The notes: generated by a model from the sequence alone, not told the origin. Positions 14,101 to 25,564 are shown, numbered from the stretch's first letter. The stretch: DNA of 64,000 nucleotides from Panonychus citri (GCF_014898815.1 NW_026515500.1:930001-994000); one strand, 5' to 3'. Translations and numbers: made by a program.

Positions 14101-17100
14101 TGTTGACTCAATCTTAACAATATCTTGAATCGTGATCAAGTAAATTACCAATTACATTTTTTTCATTTGTCACTTAATTCATCATTATTATTTATTGAAT
14201 ACACATAACCTTTGAAGAGAGAGAGAGAGAGACAATCTAATTACAATTAAAGGGTTGACCAATTAAGCGTAATTATTGATTAACTAAATCAATTCTGGAT
14301 TCAACCAGGACACAAATTCAACCTGAAAAACTGAAAACTATATATACTCAAGAGGATTAATCAAGATTCATTGGTTGTGATTGATTAAAAGATGATTTTG
14401 ACAAACGGTCGACTGATTATCACCATCAACAGGACAACATGATGATGATGATGAAAAAAAAACAAGATAATTAAATTAATATTAGATTGGATTAGATTAG
14501 AAAAGGAGAAAGCATAAAATTTTCAGAAGGGAAAAAAAGTAAACATCATTTTTTTCCCTCTCATCTAAAGGTAACGAAAACATTGTCATCCTCATCATCA
14601 TTTATGTCTTAATGTGTGTTCTTATCCTCCTCCTCATCATCATCATCATCTCTCAATCAGAAATGACCTAGAATCAATGTTCCATCAATGTTACTAATAA
14701 CTGATGAGAGAGAAGATCAATTTTAAGGAAGCGACACTTTTCCGCTTTGTATCCCATTAATATCTTTATGGAGTTTTTTACCTTTCTCTCTCTCTCTCTC
14801 TTCACGGTGAATTGATCTTCAAGTCGATATCACATATCACTAAATATGTGATGATTTAGTTATAACTTGAGGCCACTTTTCAATGAACCTTATTAACTAC
14901 AATAATGTATAAGAAGTAACAAAATTGATATTAAAAGTTTGTCTTTGATTTCAATGCATCGCTATTTAGATGATTAATAACAAAAGTTTACAAAGACAAT
15001 CATTTTCAACATATTGATTGTAAAGAAATGCACTTAATCATTAATAGAGATTGATTACTTTAATTATCACTAGATCGACGTGATCATTAATCCAAAATCG
15101 TTGTTATCTTGTTTTCCAAGGGAAATTCACTCTAAATAATACATTTAAATTGTTTTTTCTTTTCGATGATTAGGTCAATCCTCTAATTCACAAGTAACAT
15201 CGACCAATACAACAACCGAATCACCAAGATACATTCCTTCACAATCAGGATACTCAGATGATGATTTTACCTCAAGCCATTCACTTTCACCACAATTATC
15301 CTCATCATCCTCATCCTCATCTTCTTTACCTTCGGCAAGTCATTCAATCAAGGAATCACGTCGATCGTCACCCTTACACTATGGTTTAATTACACCTCGA
15401 AATGATTTACTGATGGCCGCAAATGCTAATTCACAACAACAACAACACCATCATTATCAACAACAGCAACTTCATCACCATCTCCAACAACAACAACAGC
15501 AACAACAACCTTTCATGGTTCGAACTGGGTTTGGACTTCATTCCGGTGATTTTCATGCCAATGGAGGTGTTAACGGTAATCAAATGAATCTCCATCAATC
15601 CTCATCACCTCTTCATCATTCAGGTTCAGCTAATTTTTATAGCCAACGAGACCTTTCATCCGCTGGTTCAACTCCCGCCGATTATACTACATCCGGTGCT
15701 GGTTTCCTTATGCCCGATCTTCAATCAGAAGCGACTTCGAATCGTCTTTACGATTTAGCTTTGGCCAGTAGTGAAAATGAACGTATCAAGGCTACTCTTT
15801 CAGGTCGAGTTCGTTCATCAAATGGACTATCATCTTCATCAGGTTTATCTGCAGCAGCATCATCGACTTCCGGCTCATCGGCATCACCTTCTGATTATTC
15901 AGCTCTTGATAATAATCCTTCAGTTGGTTCATCTTCATCTTCACAAGCTGAATCAGAACTTGCCAATTACCTTAAAGCTGCCGCTTCTGAGGCCGCTGCC
16001 TCTTCATCTTCACCTTCTGCTGGTGGTTCATCGGAAAACACCAATCAATTGGTTCCAAATTCACCCAATCTTGTTGGACGACGGAAGCCACTTTATGCCG
16101 AACGAGTGGTTGAAGAGCAACACATTTTCGATCCCGCGGTTACCAAACATCTCCTTCAAAAACAACGAGAAAACGAATACGCTGCTAATAATTTAATGGA
16201 ATCTGGACTCTCCGCTGAATCTCCTGTTCCAAGCGAATCTGATTTAGCTCAACAATTAGCTGCCATGTCAGAATTACATTCAAACCATCCTGGTTCATCT
16301 TCACCCTCTGAATATTTACCTCTTTCATCTTCCGGTCTTTCACTTAATCCAAACTCTTTTTCATCCATGAATTCCATCAATGAATATTCAGCTCTCGGTG
16401 GTGCTGGTGGTCATAATGGTGCCGCCGCCGCTGCTGCTGCGGGTCTTCGAGGTTTCTCTAATCTTGGTGGACTTTCTGGCCTTGGCGGGCAAGGATTAGC
16501 TACATCAGCTTCATCTCTTCCCTCGATGATCACACCTTACGCTCTTGCTGCAGCCAACTCTCTTCCCCGTAGTCCCGCTGGTGTGCCCGCTGGTGCTATT
16601 GTTGGTGCTCCAGGTTCAGCACCTCCACCAGGAATGAAACTCGCCGGTTATGTAACAATGACCAATCCCTCACCTCCAATGATGTCACCACAAGTTTCCT
16701 CATCAATGGTTAATCCAATGGCCTTAATGGCTCAAAACATGGGTAACAATCCTGGTCAATCAATGGGCGGTGGACCTGGAATGGGCAATCTTGCCGGCGG
16801 TATGTCTAATAATCAAGCTCAAGCTGTTGCCCAAATGATGGCTCAGGGAATGGGACAAGGAATGGGACAAGGAATGAGCCAGGCAATGAATCAAGCGATG
16901 GGTCAAGGTATGGGACAAGGAATGAAATATCCTTTCAACCCAATGGCCTTCGGACCAGGAGCTGCAGGTCAAAATCAAGCTCTTCAAGCGCTTCTCGGCG
17001 GTGCCATGGGTCAAGTTGGTCAACAGGCAAGTCAAGTATCAGCAACAACCAGTAGTCCAGCTTCAGCATCCGCTGGATCAGCAGCAGCATCGACTGCTCC

Positions 17101-18031
17101 AAGTTCAAGCTCATCTGGACAATCACGAAATCGTTTCTTTAGTCGACTTAACCCACTTAATCTTTTCCGAAGATTCAGAATACGAGGAAACTCAGCTGGT
17201 TCAACTTCAACCGAACCCTCAGTTGCAGAAGCTGAGAAACGATCGTCCGTTGTTTCAGAATATTTTTCACAAGGTCAACAAAGATTCAATCGATTCCCAT
17301 TCAACCAACATGTCGGACCACATTATACTCTCTACCCATACGATCAACACTCGGCCTTTCATCACTCACGACGAGCTCGAAGATCAGCCGACGAGATTTC
17401 AAAAGACCACCAAGAACAACCTTTAGCCTCAGAAACAAATTCATCTCAAAACGATACCGAAACCGCTGAAAACTATTACCCATTTCCTGGAAACTATTTC
17501 ATGCCCGCTTCAGGTGGACGAATGAGGTTTCCAAACAGTGAAGGCCGTCGACGAGGTTCTCGAAGATACTCTGGACCAGGCTACCTAAGTTCCGTTGAGA
17601 GTCGAGGATTAGGACTCATGGGATCAGGAAATTTCGAAGTCATTCGCGGTGGAATTCTTCCAGGCAACAATAAGCGGACTTTAAGGCCACATTCATCAAT
17701 GTCCAACGAACGAGACAACGATGATCGTAACGATTCAGGTTATTCAGATGAAGATGATTCTAATAACCATAATAACAATAATCATAATAACAATTCAGAT
17801 GACGATAAATCGTCTTCATACCCTCCCTTGGAGGATGAATTTTTCTCAGCCGGTAGTCCAGGAATTTTAGGATTCCAAGGATTTAATCATTTCTCTGGCT
17901 CATCATCGTCAGTTTTCAATAATTTATCAGCAAGCCGACGGAAATCAGCGATCCTCAGCGGCGAAAAAGGTTCTGAAGCTCTGGCCAGCGAAAAGTCATC
18001 CACATCAACCGATTTACAGGCCATCTCATGA
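11163..18031 (+). CDS. Secreted low-complexity Ser/Gln/Gly-Met-rich protein with furin-like site
   Basis: Two exons: 11163-11283 (ATG, 40 codons plus one base) and 15174-18031, joined in phase 1 over a 3.9 kb intron (donor GTAAGA, acceptor GATTAG), about 992 residues. Residues 11-32 are hydrophobic and leucine-rich after a basic start, so they look like a signal peptide. The rest is disordered: Ser-rich runs, a Q/H tract (about residues 127-150), Ala/Gly/Ser blocks, and GMGQGM-type repeats at 16840-16925. A basic stretch (FFSRLNPLNLFRRFR) lies near residues 698-712. A RRARRSADE furin-type cleavage site lies near residue 775, and the C-terminus is acidic and Asn/Asp-rich. One conserved-looking block, RRKPLYAERVVEEQHIFD, lies near 16080-16135. 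I recognise no family. It could be an extracellular-matrix or cuticle-associated protein or a processed precursor. Confidence 0.75.
11284..15173 (+). other. Large intron of the secreted-protein gene
   Basis: AT-rich, no coding stretch that I can support. It contains GAT/ATT microsatellites (12421-12456, 12590-12645), short (GA)n at 14217-14231 and (TC)n at 14785-14802. Several GATGATGAT tracts lie near 14440. Confidence 0.55.
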
Positions 18032-19046
18032 AAGAAACCACAACAAAATCAATTCTCTAAGTTAATTAAGTATTAAGATAGTTTCAAATTCTGATTAGAT
18101 TCGTAGTAACAATAACAATTAAGAGTAACAATTATGTCGAGAGGAAACCAAAACCAGAAAACGAAATCATCATCAACGAAAATTATTCATTAATTGTTTT
18201 AAAAAAAATCTTTTCTTCTCCGTTGATTATAATCATCTTTTTTAAATTCTAAACGCAAAAGGTTAACGATTTGATGAGAAAACAATTAATCAGTTTAATT
18301 ACAATTCTATATATTAATTTATCTTCTCATCATCTATTACAATCATCATTCATCATCAATACACCGTAAGGGAATCACTTAAATCTCAAGTTTCACAATC
18401 AACTACAATGGAAAAACAATCAAGGCAATCAAACTGATTATCTCATCTTTTAATTAATTAATCTACACAAATAATACAACAACCAAAAGAAACAGCCACC
18501 GTTAATTAATTGCTTAAAACAAAATTAATTCACATTTTAATTTCCCTTTTTCATGTCGATTCACAATTGACTAAATCAACTTTTTTTCTATCAAATTAAA
18601 TTTTGGATTTTTTATTTACCTTTTTTTGGGACCAAAATGTTAACTGATTTTTCTGTTAATTGTTAATCATTTACATTAATTGTCATAAATGATCAATGTT
18701 AATAAAATCAGAACTTTTTTTCTACGAAAACAATTAAACCATCAATCTACTACAATTGTAATAAGGAAAACAATTATTACTGAGACAAGAAGTGGACGAA
18801 TTTTTATCGATAATTTTTAAATTAATCGTGTTCATTATTAATTAATTGTTAATAACAAAATATGAGATTTGATGAAACAATGAAATAGAAAGAGAAAAGA
18901 GAGTTTACATTTCGATAGAACTCGAAAGATCAGCTTGGTGATTCGATAAAATCGATTTGTATACAATTTGTTGATATTTGGTTCGAATCCTTGTCCAAGA
19001 TAATTGTTTGATATTTTTTTACAATTCAGTTTATATTTTGTCTAAA
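18032..19046. other. Convergent intergenic region between the secreted-protein gene and PRPF3
   Basis: About 1 kb between two 3' ends that face each other, so both 3' UTRs should lie here. The sequence is AT-rich with poly-T and poly-A runs. No gene seen. Confidence 0.5.
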
Positions 19047-20762
19047 TTAATTATCTAAAATTGATAGACTATAGGCTAGATCCCAATAGTGTTCAACGTG
19101 ATGATTTTTCAATAATTCTCGAGCGTAACTTTCGTTTGGAGCGTTTTTAAATCGAAAATCATTGAAGGCTCGATTCTTGGCTAATCCTTTCCAAACGAGG
19201 AAACATTTATTTTCCACTTTTTCCCCGGTAACATATTTATCTTTAAATCCGGTATCTTCATTCCAATCGATTCTTCTCATCATTAATTTTTCGAATTTAA
19301 TTTGCTGCTTTGGTCCACCTTCGACAATGACAACGTTCACGTTTTTAAATGTAACAACAATTCCCGTCATTTGTAACTGTTTAGCGTTGGTTTCGACTTT
19401 AAACTTTCTCTTCGGATCGGAAAAATTGAGAATACGATAAACCGTTACATGAACTCCTAAGCTTGTATCTTCTTTAACTTTTTTAATTTTCTTTTGTTTC
19501 TTCTGATCAGCTGTTAATTTCCTTGAAGCATTTGCTTCTTCATGGGTTTTCTGCCGTTTGGCCATACTTTCTTTCACTTGAGATTCAACCTTGGTTGGAT
19601 CTTTGATGGCTTGATCACCTAGAACTCTCATCATATTGGACATTTTCACTTTTGGCTCGGGCGGTGGTTCCAATCCTAATCTGATCTTTTCTTGTTTCTC
19701 TTTCCAGGTTTCTCGGCGATTTTGTCGACGTAACTTTTTATGTTCTGCTTTCGTTAAAAACACTGGTAAGGCCATTGGTTTGTCTGTTGCTCCTAATGGT
19801 TTTATTTGCATTGGATGTTCTATAAGATGAGTTATTCCTTCATATTTTTCTTCTAATGGTTTGTCACAATTAACTGATTCTTCATAGCTATTATCTGTTA
19901 TAACAAAACTGTCCCACCATTCGACATCAGGTATATCATCTTCCTTGATTTCCTTCTTTGGTACAATAGAGCTTAAAACAGCAAGTCGAGCAGCAGATGA
20001 AATGCCGGTTTTAACAGCAGCTTGAGCTATTTGTTTTTGTAGAGACTCTAATTTAGCCTTAGTCCGAACCTTTTCACCAACTATTTCAAAAGTACCTTTG
20101 TCGTAAAATTTAAAGTTTCGCTTCACCCTAGTAACAGGCTTAACTTCAACACGAGGGTCAAAAAATTTACTTTGAACATCATCATTTGTAGGCTTCTCTT
20201 GGTTTGTTACCTTGAATTGCTCGCGCTTTTGAGCTCGAATATTTGCTTTTAAAGTAGGTAAACGCTGGACTAATGTAACCTCTCTACCGCTACTATCAAC
20301 TGTTCTACCTTCATGGTCTAATATCAGGGGAGCTGGTTTGGAATTTTGTTTAGATGAATCGTTCGAGGAAGTACTGGCAGTAGCGGCACGATTTGATAGT
20401 GATAAAGCCAAAGCAGGATTTCTTCTTAATTCAGCAGTTGCCATCTCAAGCCTGGCCTGTATTTGAGCTCTAGTAAGTTCAGCTGGTGTAAGAGAAGGAG
20501 GATTATTTGATGAAGATGTTGATGGAACAGAATTTGCTCCATTAGAAGCTTGAGCTGCAAGTAACCTGAGGGTAAATTCAACAAAGAAAAAACATCCATT
20601 AGAAAAGAAAAATTAAATGAAGTCAAGAAAGAAAATAATAAACACTTACCTCTGTTTCTCAGCAATTTGCTTCTTTTTCATTTCAATTTGACGCTGGGCA
20701 TTTTCCATCATCTCTTTAATCTGAAGACTATTCAATTTCGCTGGAACAATAGGAGTCCCCAT
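19047..20762 (-). CDS. PRPF3: U4/U6 small nuclear ribonucleoprotein Prp3
   Basis: Two exons on the minus strand: 20762-20650 and 20565-19047 (intron GTAAGT..CTCAG), 543 residues. It is a structural protein of the U4/U6.U5 tri-snRNP in the nucleus. Family landmarks in order: LNSLQIKEMMENAQRQIE, LILDHEGRTVDSSGREV, RLPTLKANIRAQKREQFK, FFDPRV, WWDSFVI, KLRRQNRRETWKEKQEKIRLGL, PEPKVKMSNMMRVLG, TKVE, KRQKTHEEANASRKLT, then the C-terminal ferredoxin-like domain (VNVVIVEGGPKQQIKFEKLM) ending in EHYWDLAYS. It is shorter than human PRPF3 (683 residues) because the N-terminal PWI domain and the segment after it are absent. The ATG at 20762 is the first in frame that I can connect. Confidence 0.95.
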
Positions 20763-21164
20763 TTTATCAAATGAATCGAATTAACTCAAAAAAGAATAAC
20801 ACAAATAATTTACACAATTAAAAATCACCAACAATTAGATTGGTCTAGAAAGAGTAACAATTTGTATGACATATGAAAGTAAATGGTAATTTCTGGTCGA
20901 ATAGGCTGTTCCAAAGTAAATAGATGAACCTTTCCGATTGGTCCCAACAGGGAACATGTTGACGTTTCCATGGAAACCGATCATTTACGCGGAAAATTTG
21001 AAGCCCCAAATTGGAGCAAAAGTAAAGTTTTAAATTGGAAGAAATAAAATTGAACAAAATTGGCAGAAATTTGGAAAGGAAAATTGATTTAATTGATGTA
21101 AAGAATATTATTAACAGTATTTTTTATCTTTCAATGCATTGGATTTAAGTAAAGAAAAATAAAG
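20763..21164. other. PRPF3 promoter region and upstream gene 3' end
   Basis: 402 bp holding the PRPF3 5' flank and the 3' UTR of the next minus-strand gene. Moderate GC near 20930-21020 (for example TTACGCGG) compared with neighbours. No coding sequence supported. Confidence 0.45.
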
Positions 21165-21908
21165 TTAATAGTTGGTCTGAGCGAAACCTCGAGCGGTTTT
21201 AACTGGACTGACATATCGAGAGGGCGATTGAACTACTTGTTTGGTTGAATAGTTTGAGGTCTTAGTGGGAACCGATTTGGGTGCTGATGTTTTCGATGGA
21301 GATTTAATTGAAGTTTTGGTTGGGGTTTTAACTGCTTCCTCTTTGACGACTTGGGTTTGAACAACTGAATGGGTCTTTGTGGGGGCAACATAAGTCTTGG
21401 ATGGTGCAACTCTTTGGGCGGCGGTTGAAGTGGTGGTACTGAGAGTGGTTGGTGCAGGAGTAGTTGTGGTAGTGGTGGTTGTGGTTGTGGTGGTGGAAGA
21501 TACTTCTAAAACGGGAGATTGGGCTAATTCAGAGGAAGATTCTGAGGCAAGTTCTTGAGGTTCAGTCAAAGGTGTGAGAACTGGAGCTTGAGCGGGTTCG
21601 ACAACTGCAGGTGATTGGACTGCAGGATCAGCTAAAACGGGAGATTGAGCGGGTTCAGCTGGAGTAGAAACAACTGGAGAGGATTGGACTTGATCGATTG
21701 ATAGAGTTTGGTGAATCTTGGAAACTATTTTCTTAGCAATTGCTTGTGGAACTTGCATTGAATCGGATATATTGAAAACTCGATTATTCAATTGAACGTA
21801 ACCACGAACGGGAATCATTTTCTTCCATGATGGATGAATCCATTTGGAATCAATTGATGGGGTAAGAAGTAAACTGTAGATGAGAACACAAGATGATAAG
21901 AAGATCAT
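21165..21908 (-). CDS. Secreted Thr/Pro/Val-rich (mucin- or cuticle-like) protein
   Basis: Single-exon gene of 247 residues. The N-terminus MIFLSSCVLIYSLLLTPSIDS is a convincing signal peptide. Residues 22-70 (KWIHPSWKKMIPVRGYVQ..NRVFNISDS) look like the only globular part. After that come repeats of AQSPVL/PAVQSPAV, a run of 12 threonines near residue 140 (a candidate mucin-type O-glycosylation zone), and a Lys/Thr/Ser-rich end with TPTKTS-like units and a tyrosine-terminated C-terminus. There are no cysteine-rich chitin-binding motifs. A TATA box lies upstream. I recognise no specific family; an extracellular structural or salivary protein is inference. Confidence 0.75.
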   Translation of the reverse strand: MIFLSSCVLIYSLLLTPSIDSKWIHPSWKKMIPVRGYVQLNNRVFNISDSMQVPQAIAKKIVSKIHQTLSIDQVQSSPVVSTPAEPAQSPVLADPAVQSPAVVEPAQAPVLTPLTEPQELASESSSELAQSPVLEVSSTTTTTTTTTTTTPAPTTLSTTTSTAAQRVAPSKTYVAPTKTHSVVQTQVVKEEAVKTPTKTSIKSPSKTSAPKSVPTKTSNYSTKQVVQSPSRYVSPVKTARGFAQTNY

Positions 21909-22032
21909 GATGAAATATCAAGTTGATTTGAAGAAGATCAAAGGTAAAGTTTAAAATCGAAGGGAAAAGTTTTCAAAGAGATCTAAAGGAAAGTTGAAGC
22001 GAGAATGATGATCCTTTGTTTGACCACCAAGT

Positions 22033-22042
22033 CTATTTATAG
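22033..22042 (-). promoter_or_regulatory. TATA box of the secreted Thr-rich protein gene
   Basis: CTATAAATAG on the minus strand, 125 bp upstream of the ATG at 21908. It is a near-perfect core-promoter TATA element. The housekeeping genes around it show none that I could find, which fits a tightly regulated, highly expressed secreted product. Confidence 0.6.
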
Positions 22043-22148
22043 TTCATCTCTACAAGTGAAAAGTTAAGCCGATTGGTTGAAAGGTCAGTTTTCCCCTTCG
22101 TTCCTATTGGTCATTTAACATTTTTACCCGTTTGTTTAAAGTCACTAA

Positions 22149-23390
22149 TTAAACGGAAATGGAGTTGGCCACTTTAAATGCCTTATTATTACAATTTCTT
22201 AAGATTGCTCGTAAAGTTGACCCGGGGCCACATTCAAACGTCTTTGGGTATTCAAAGCCTTCTGGGCGACGGTAAATCTCTGACATCACTTGTTCCCATC
22301 TAACCGATTTGAAAATTTGATCTGATAATTTCTCATGTATTTGCTTCTCAAATCTATAAACTTTGGCATCAAGATTTGAATAACAGGGTATCCGTAATCG
22401 ATTAGAAGGTGTTTTCATTAGAGCTTCTTTAAATTTCTTTTTCGCTGGTCTCATTAATTTAGTATGAAAGGCACCGGAAACTTTTAATCTTTTGGTTAGT
22501 TTGATTCCAAATTCTGATGCATTGAGCTCGATAAACCTTAAAGCCTCCTCATGGCCACCAATTACTTTACAATGAGGAAATAAATGATTAGAGACACTAC
22601 AAACAGCATGATCTTCATCAATGCCTCGGGCTAAACACCATTCAACGGCAGCTCGACATGCAAACGAAATCCTTGCATCCGGACCAAATTTAATTGTAAT
22701 TAAACCACCAGGAACCCGCTCAGCAGCTTCTTGCATGGCTTCAGCTCTAATTTTAACCAACCTTAGACCATCTTCAAAGGAAAAGGCTCCAGCAAAAACC
22801 AATGAAGCCAATTCTCCGACACTAAATCCCGCTGTTCCAATACAAGCTTCAACCACACCCGGATGAGTGATTCTCAGTTTTTCAACGGCTCCTAATGAGG
22901 TAACAAAAATGGCCGGTTGACAGTGGACAGTTTCATCAAGCTCTTCTGCTGGACCATTAAGACACATCTCCAATAAATCATAACCAAGTATACGATTGGC
23001 AGTTTGAAACATTTCCTCAACATTGGGAACCTCTAAAAGATTATGACCCATTCCAACAAATTGTGACCCTTGACCTGGAAACAAGATAATACTGGTTCTT
23101 GATGGATCAACCGATTTATTATCAAGCAAAAATTTAGGTGGCTTTCGACGGGGTAACAATGACTTGTTACCTTCTTCATCCTTTAAAGTAGTAACAATTT
23201 CCTTCTCGTTATTATCATTGTTTACATTTGATTCTGTACTCAAGCACCGATGAAATTTATTCACAACAAAAGGTAACACTTTAAATCTTAAACAACTATG
23301 TTGACTATAGAATTGACTATTAATTGGCTTATATAATTCCAAAATTCGATATAAATTAAATGACATTTTTATCCTAAATTGCGAAAACAA
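22149..23390 (-). CDS. MCAT: Mitochondrial malonyl-CoA:ACP transacylase
   Basis: Single-exon gene, 413 residues. It transfers malonyl from CoA to mitochondrial acyl carrier protein in type II fatty acid synthesis, the route that feeds lipoate synthesis. Residues 1-50 are basic and Ser-rich without acidic clusters, like a mitochondrial presequence. The transferase fold starts at IILFPGQGSQFVGMG (residues 101-115). The nucleophile is Ser190 in GFSVGE and the catalytic His is His309 in SGAFHT. The animal-type segment LVKIRAEAMQEAAERVPGG follows the nucleophile. Two candidate starts exist (Met1 and Met9); the second, MSFNLYRI, is equally plausible. Confidence 0.94.
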   Translation of the reverse strand: MFSQFRIKMSFNLYRILELYKPINSQFYSQHSCLRFKVLPFVVNKFHRCLSTESNVNNDNNEKEIVTTLKDEEGNKSLLPRRKPPKFLLDNKSVDPSRTSIILFPGQGSQFVGMGHNLLEVPNVEEMFQTANRILGYDLLEMCLNGPAEELDETVHCQPAIFVTSLGAVEKLRITHPGVVEACIGTAGFSVGELASLVFAGAFSFEDGLRLVKIRAEAMQEAAERVPGGLITIKFGPDARISFACRAAVEWCLARGIDEDHAVCSVSNHLFPHCKVIGGHEEALRFIELNASEFGIKLTKRLKVSGAFHTKLMRPAKKKFKEALMKTPSNRLRIPCYSNLDAKVYRFEKQIHEKLSDQIFKSVRWEQVMSEIYRRPEGFEYPKTFECGPGSTLRAILRNCNNKAFKVANSISV

Positions 23391-23714
23391 TTAAATATAA
23401 TTACAACATTTGAGAAATAAAAACAAAATTTCATCACATGTTTATCATATGTCGATATCAGATCTCAGATATTTGATTGAAAAGATACTTGGATCGGATA
23501 AAAGTCCAATTGTTTTTAATTGTTCATCTTTAATTGCTTATAAAATTTAAGAAATTAACTAAGTTTTATCAATACACAGGTGAATATTGTGTATACATGT
23601 TGTATATTCAACAATTGTAAACGAAAAGAGACTTTTGATCATCTTTTCATTTGTTTTCTCAAAGATTTTCCAAAGTTTCCAAAATTTGATCTTCGATCAG
23701 TTATTTGTTTTTCT
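23391..23714. other. MCAT promoter / KTI12 3' flank
   Basis: 324 bp, AT-rich, between two minus-strand genes. It includes a YTATCGATA-like segment near 23450-23460 (CATATGTCGATATC). No coding sequence supported. Confidence 0.4.
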
Positions 23715-25346
23715 TTAATCATTATCAGTGATTGAATTAAGATATTGAATGAATGTTGGTTTAATTTGATCGAATTTATCAATTGGATGCATTTTAGTGT
23801 AATGAATGAAAGATCTTCGTAATCGATTCAATTCGGGAAGTGGAAATATCCGATTTAAACGAACTGGATTAGTTTGTCCGATGATTTTAATTGTGAAAAT
23901 TGATCCAAGTTTTTGAACTTTAATTATTTCATCAATAATTTGCTTGGTTTGAGAATCCAATTCATAAAGGAAATTAGCTTCAGACAATGGTTGCTAAAGT
24001 TAAGAGGAAGAAACAATAATAACAATCAAAGATTAATCACAAGTCAATTTTTTAAAATCTTCGAGATAATTGTTTCCATTAGGATTATTTCATTTTCCAA
24101 ATAATCCTTTGGTTAAGTTTTTAATCCACTTAAATCTTTCACATGGATTATATTGATTGTAGTGAGCTGCATTATTGATGATAATGACGATAATTCATCA
24201 CAATGGATTAGAATTGGATTTAAGTTTAACTCAAGTGATGAGATTTACGATCAATTGAATATTTGAATTTCAATTGGTATCTCTGGACAATTGGACATTG
24301 GAAAAACTTACTGATTGGGTTGATTGATTGGGTTTCAATGGTTTTTTATCGATAATCGCTGATTTAATTTCATCGAATGAGGCCTCAAATGAATTGGAGA
24401 AAACAAAATGCGGTGAATCCCAACGATTCTGTGAATTCGGTGCCTCATATCTCAAGTGTAATTCATTGAAAATTTTCTCATCGTAACGTTTACCACTGGA
24501 AGAATCTCTTAAATTGTTCAATCTCCAAGATTCATCTTTAAGATTGGAACATTCAACCTAAATTACAATTAAAAAAGTAAACAAAATAACAATCGAATCC
24601 AAATAATCCAAATAATCAACTAACCACACAATAAGTTGTCGCTTGTTCCTTTGCAATACAAAAAAGTTCATAACGATAACCTAAAGGAAAGAGTCGAGAA
24701 AAGAAATCAAATTAAATAAAACAATTAAAGTGAAAAGAAAAGAAAATGTAAACACAACAATAAAATTAAATAATTTTGAAGAGACAGAAATTGATCAATA
24801 GCAAATTCAATCTTCATTGAACAATTAGAATAGAAAATTAGAAAAAATTGAATAGAATGAAATTCAAAAGAAATGTACGCCCGATGTGGGGCTCGAACCC
24901 ACGACCCTGAGGTTAAGAGCCTCATGCTCTACCGACTGAGCTAACCGGGCTGACGATGATGGAGAAGCTGCAAATATCCTAGACTATTATTCACAATTAG
25001 GTTAATGAAATAATAACAATAAGATTTGACTTTTTGTTACTTATGCTGTTTGTTCATTGATTTAATCTTATTTCAATTAAATCCTCAACTTACCCTTAAT
25101 GTAATTCGATGAATCCAATATGACCACTTTCTCTTTATTCAGGTGCCTGTGAACGGCTGATTTTAATTGTCCTCTCATCTGTTTCTCTCTGTTAGAATCA
25201 GAGAAAATGTAATTAACATTTTCTATGTAATCATTGTCCGAAATTAACACAGTTTGACCTCCAGCCAAGTTGAAATAATCAACAATCTTTGAAGACCAAT
25301 ATGATTTACCTGAACAAGGTAAACCAACTATAACAATTAAAGGCAT
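23715..25346 (-). CDS. KTI12: KTI12-family Elongator-associated P-loop protein
   Basis: Four exons on the minus strand: 25346-25094, 24680-24625, 24557-24312, 23993-23715. Phases close to 277 residues (family about 300). Kti12 is an ATPase that binds tRNA and supports the Elongator complex in wobble-uridine modification. Visible: P-loop GLPCSGKS near the N-terminus, SDNDY, REKQMRGQLKSAVHRHLNKE, the conserved ILDSSNYIKG, then GYRYELFCIAKEQATTYCVV, and LRYEAPNSQNRWDSPHF, all KTI12 signatures. The start is the Met of MPLIVIVG (25346); a Met four codons upstream (25358) is also in frame. Intron 1 contains a tRNA gene. The start faces dUTPase across about 220 bp. Confidence 0.93.
24879..24950 (-). 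tRNA. tRNA-Lys (anticodon CUU)
   Basis: Read on the minus strand it folds as a complete cloverleaf. The 7-bp acceptor stem pairs GCCCGGT with ATCGGGC, the A box is TAGCTCAGTCGG, and the anticodon arm GAGGCTCTTAACCTC gives anticodon CTT. The T arm is GTGGGTTCGAGCCCCAC. The discriminator is at 24878. An oligo-T terminator follows within about 12 bases (AAAA on plus at 24866-24869). It lies inside intron 1 of KTI12 in the same orientation. Confidence 0.97.
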
Positions 25347-25463
25347 GATGATAATCACAAGAATCTAAATTTAGATTCTAAATTCAAGTACAATTAGTTA
25401 GAGAAAAGTCAAGGTAACAGTTGTCATGACAACGTTGATGAAAATGTTCATCGAAATTCCATG

Positions 25464-25474
25464 TGCGCATGCGC
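25464..25474. promoter_or_regulatory. NRF1/Ewg-type palindrome in the KTI12-dUTPase divergent promoter
   Basis: TGCGCATGCGC, a perfect match to the vertebrate NRF1 consensus (Drosophila homologue Ewg). It stands out in an AT-rich setting and lies between the divergent starts at 25346 (-) and 25565 (+). It is a likely shared promoter element. Confidence 0.6.
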
Positions 25475-25564
25475 GAGAAAAACCGCTCAAAACATTCGTT
25501 TGTTTTCTGGAATCTTTATAAGAAATTCTTATTCTTGTTGGTTATTGTTATCGTGTTTTTCATC

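Noticed and set aside
25463..25564. Upstream in-frame ATG for dUTPase giving a hydrophobic extension
   Set aside because: The ATG overlaps the NRF1-like palindrome and the segment looks like promoter or 5' UTR; the ATG at 25565 gives a normal-length enzyme.
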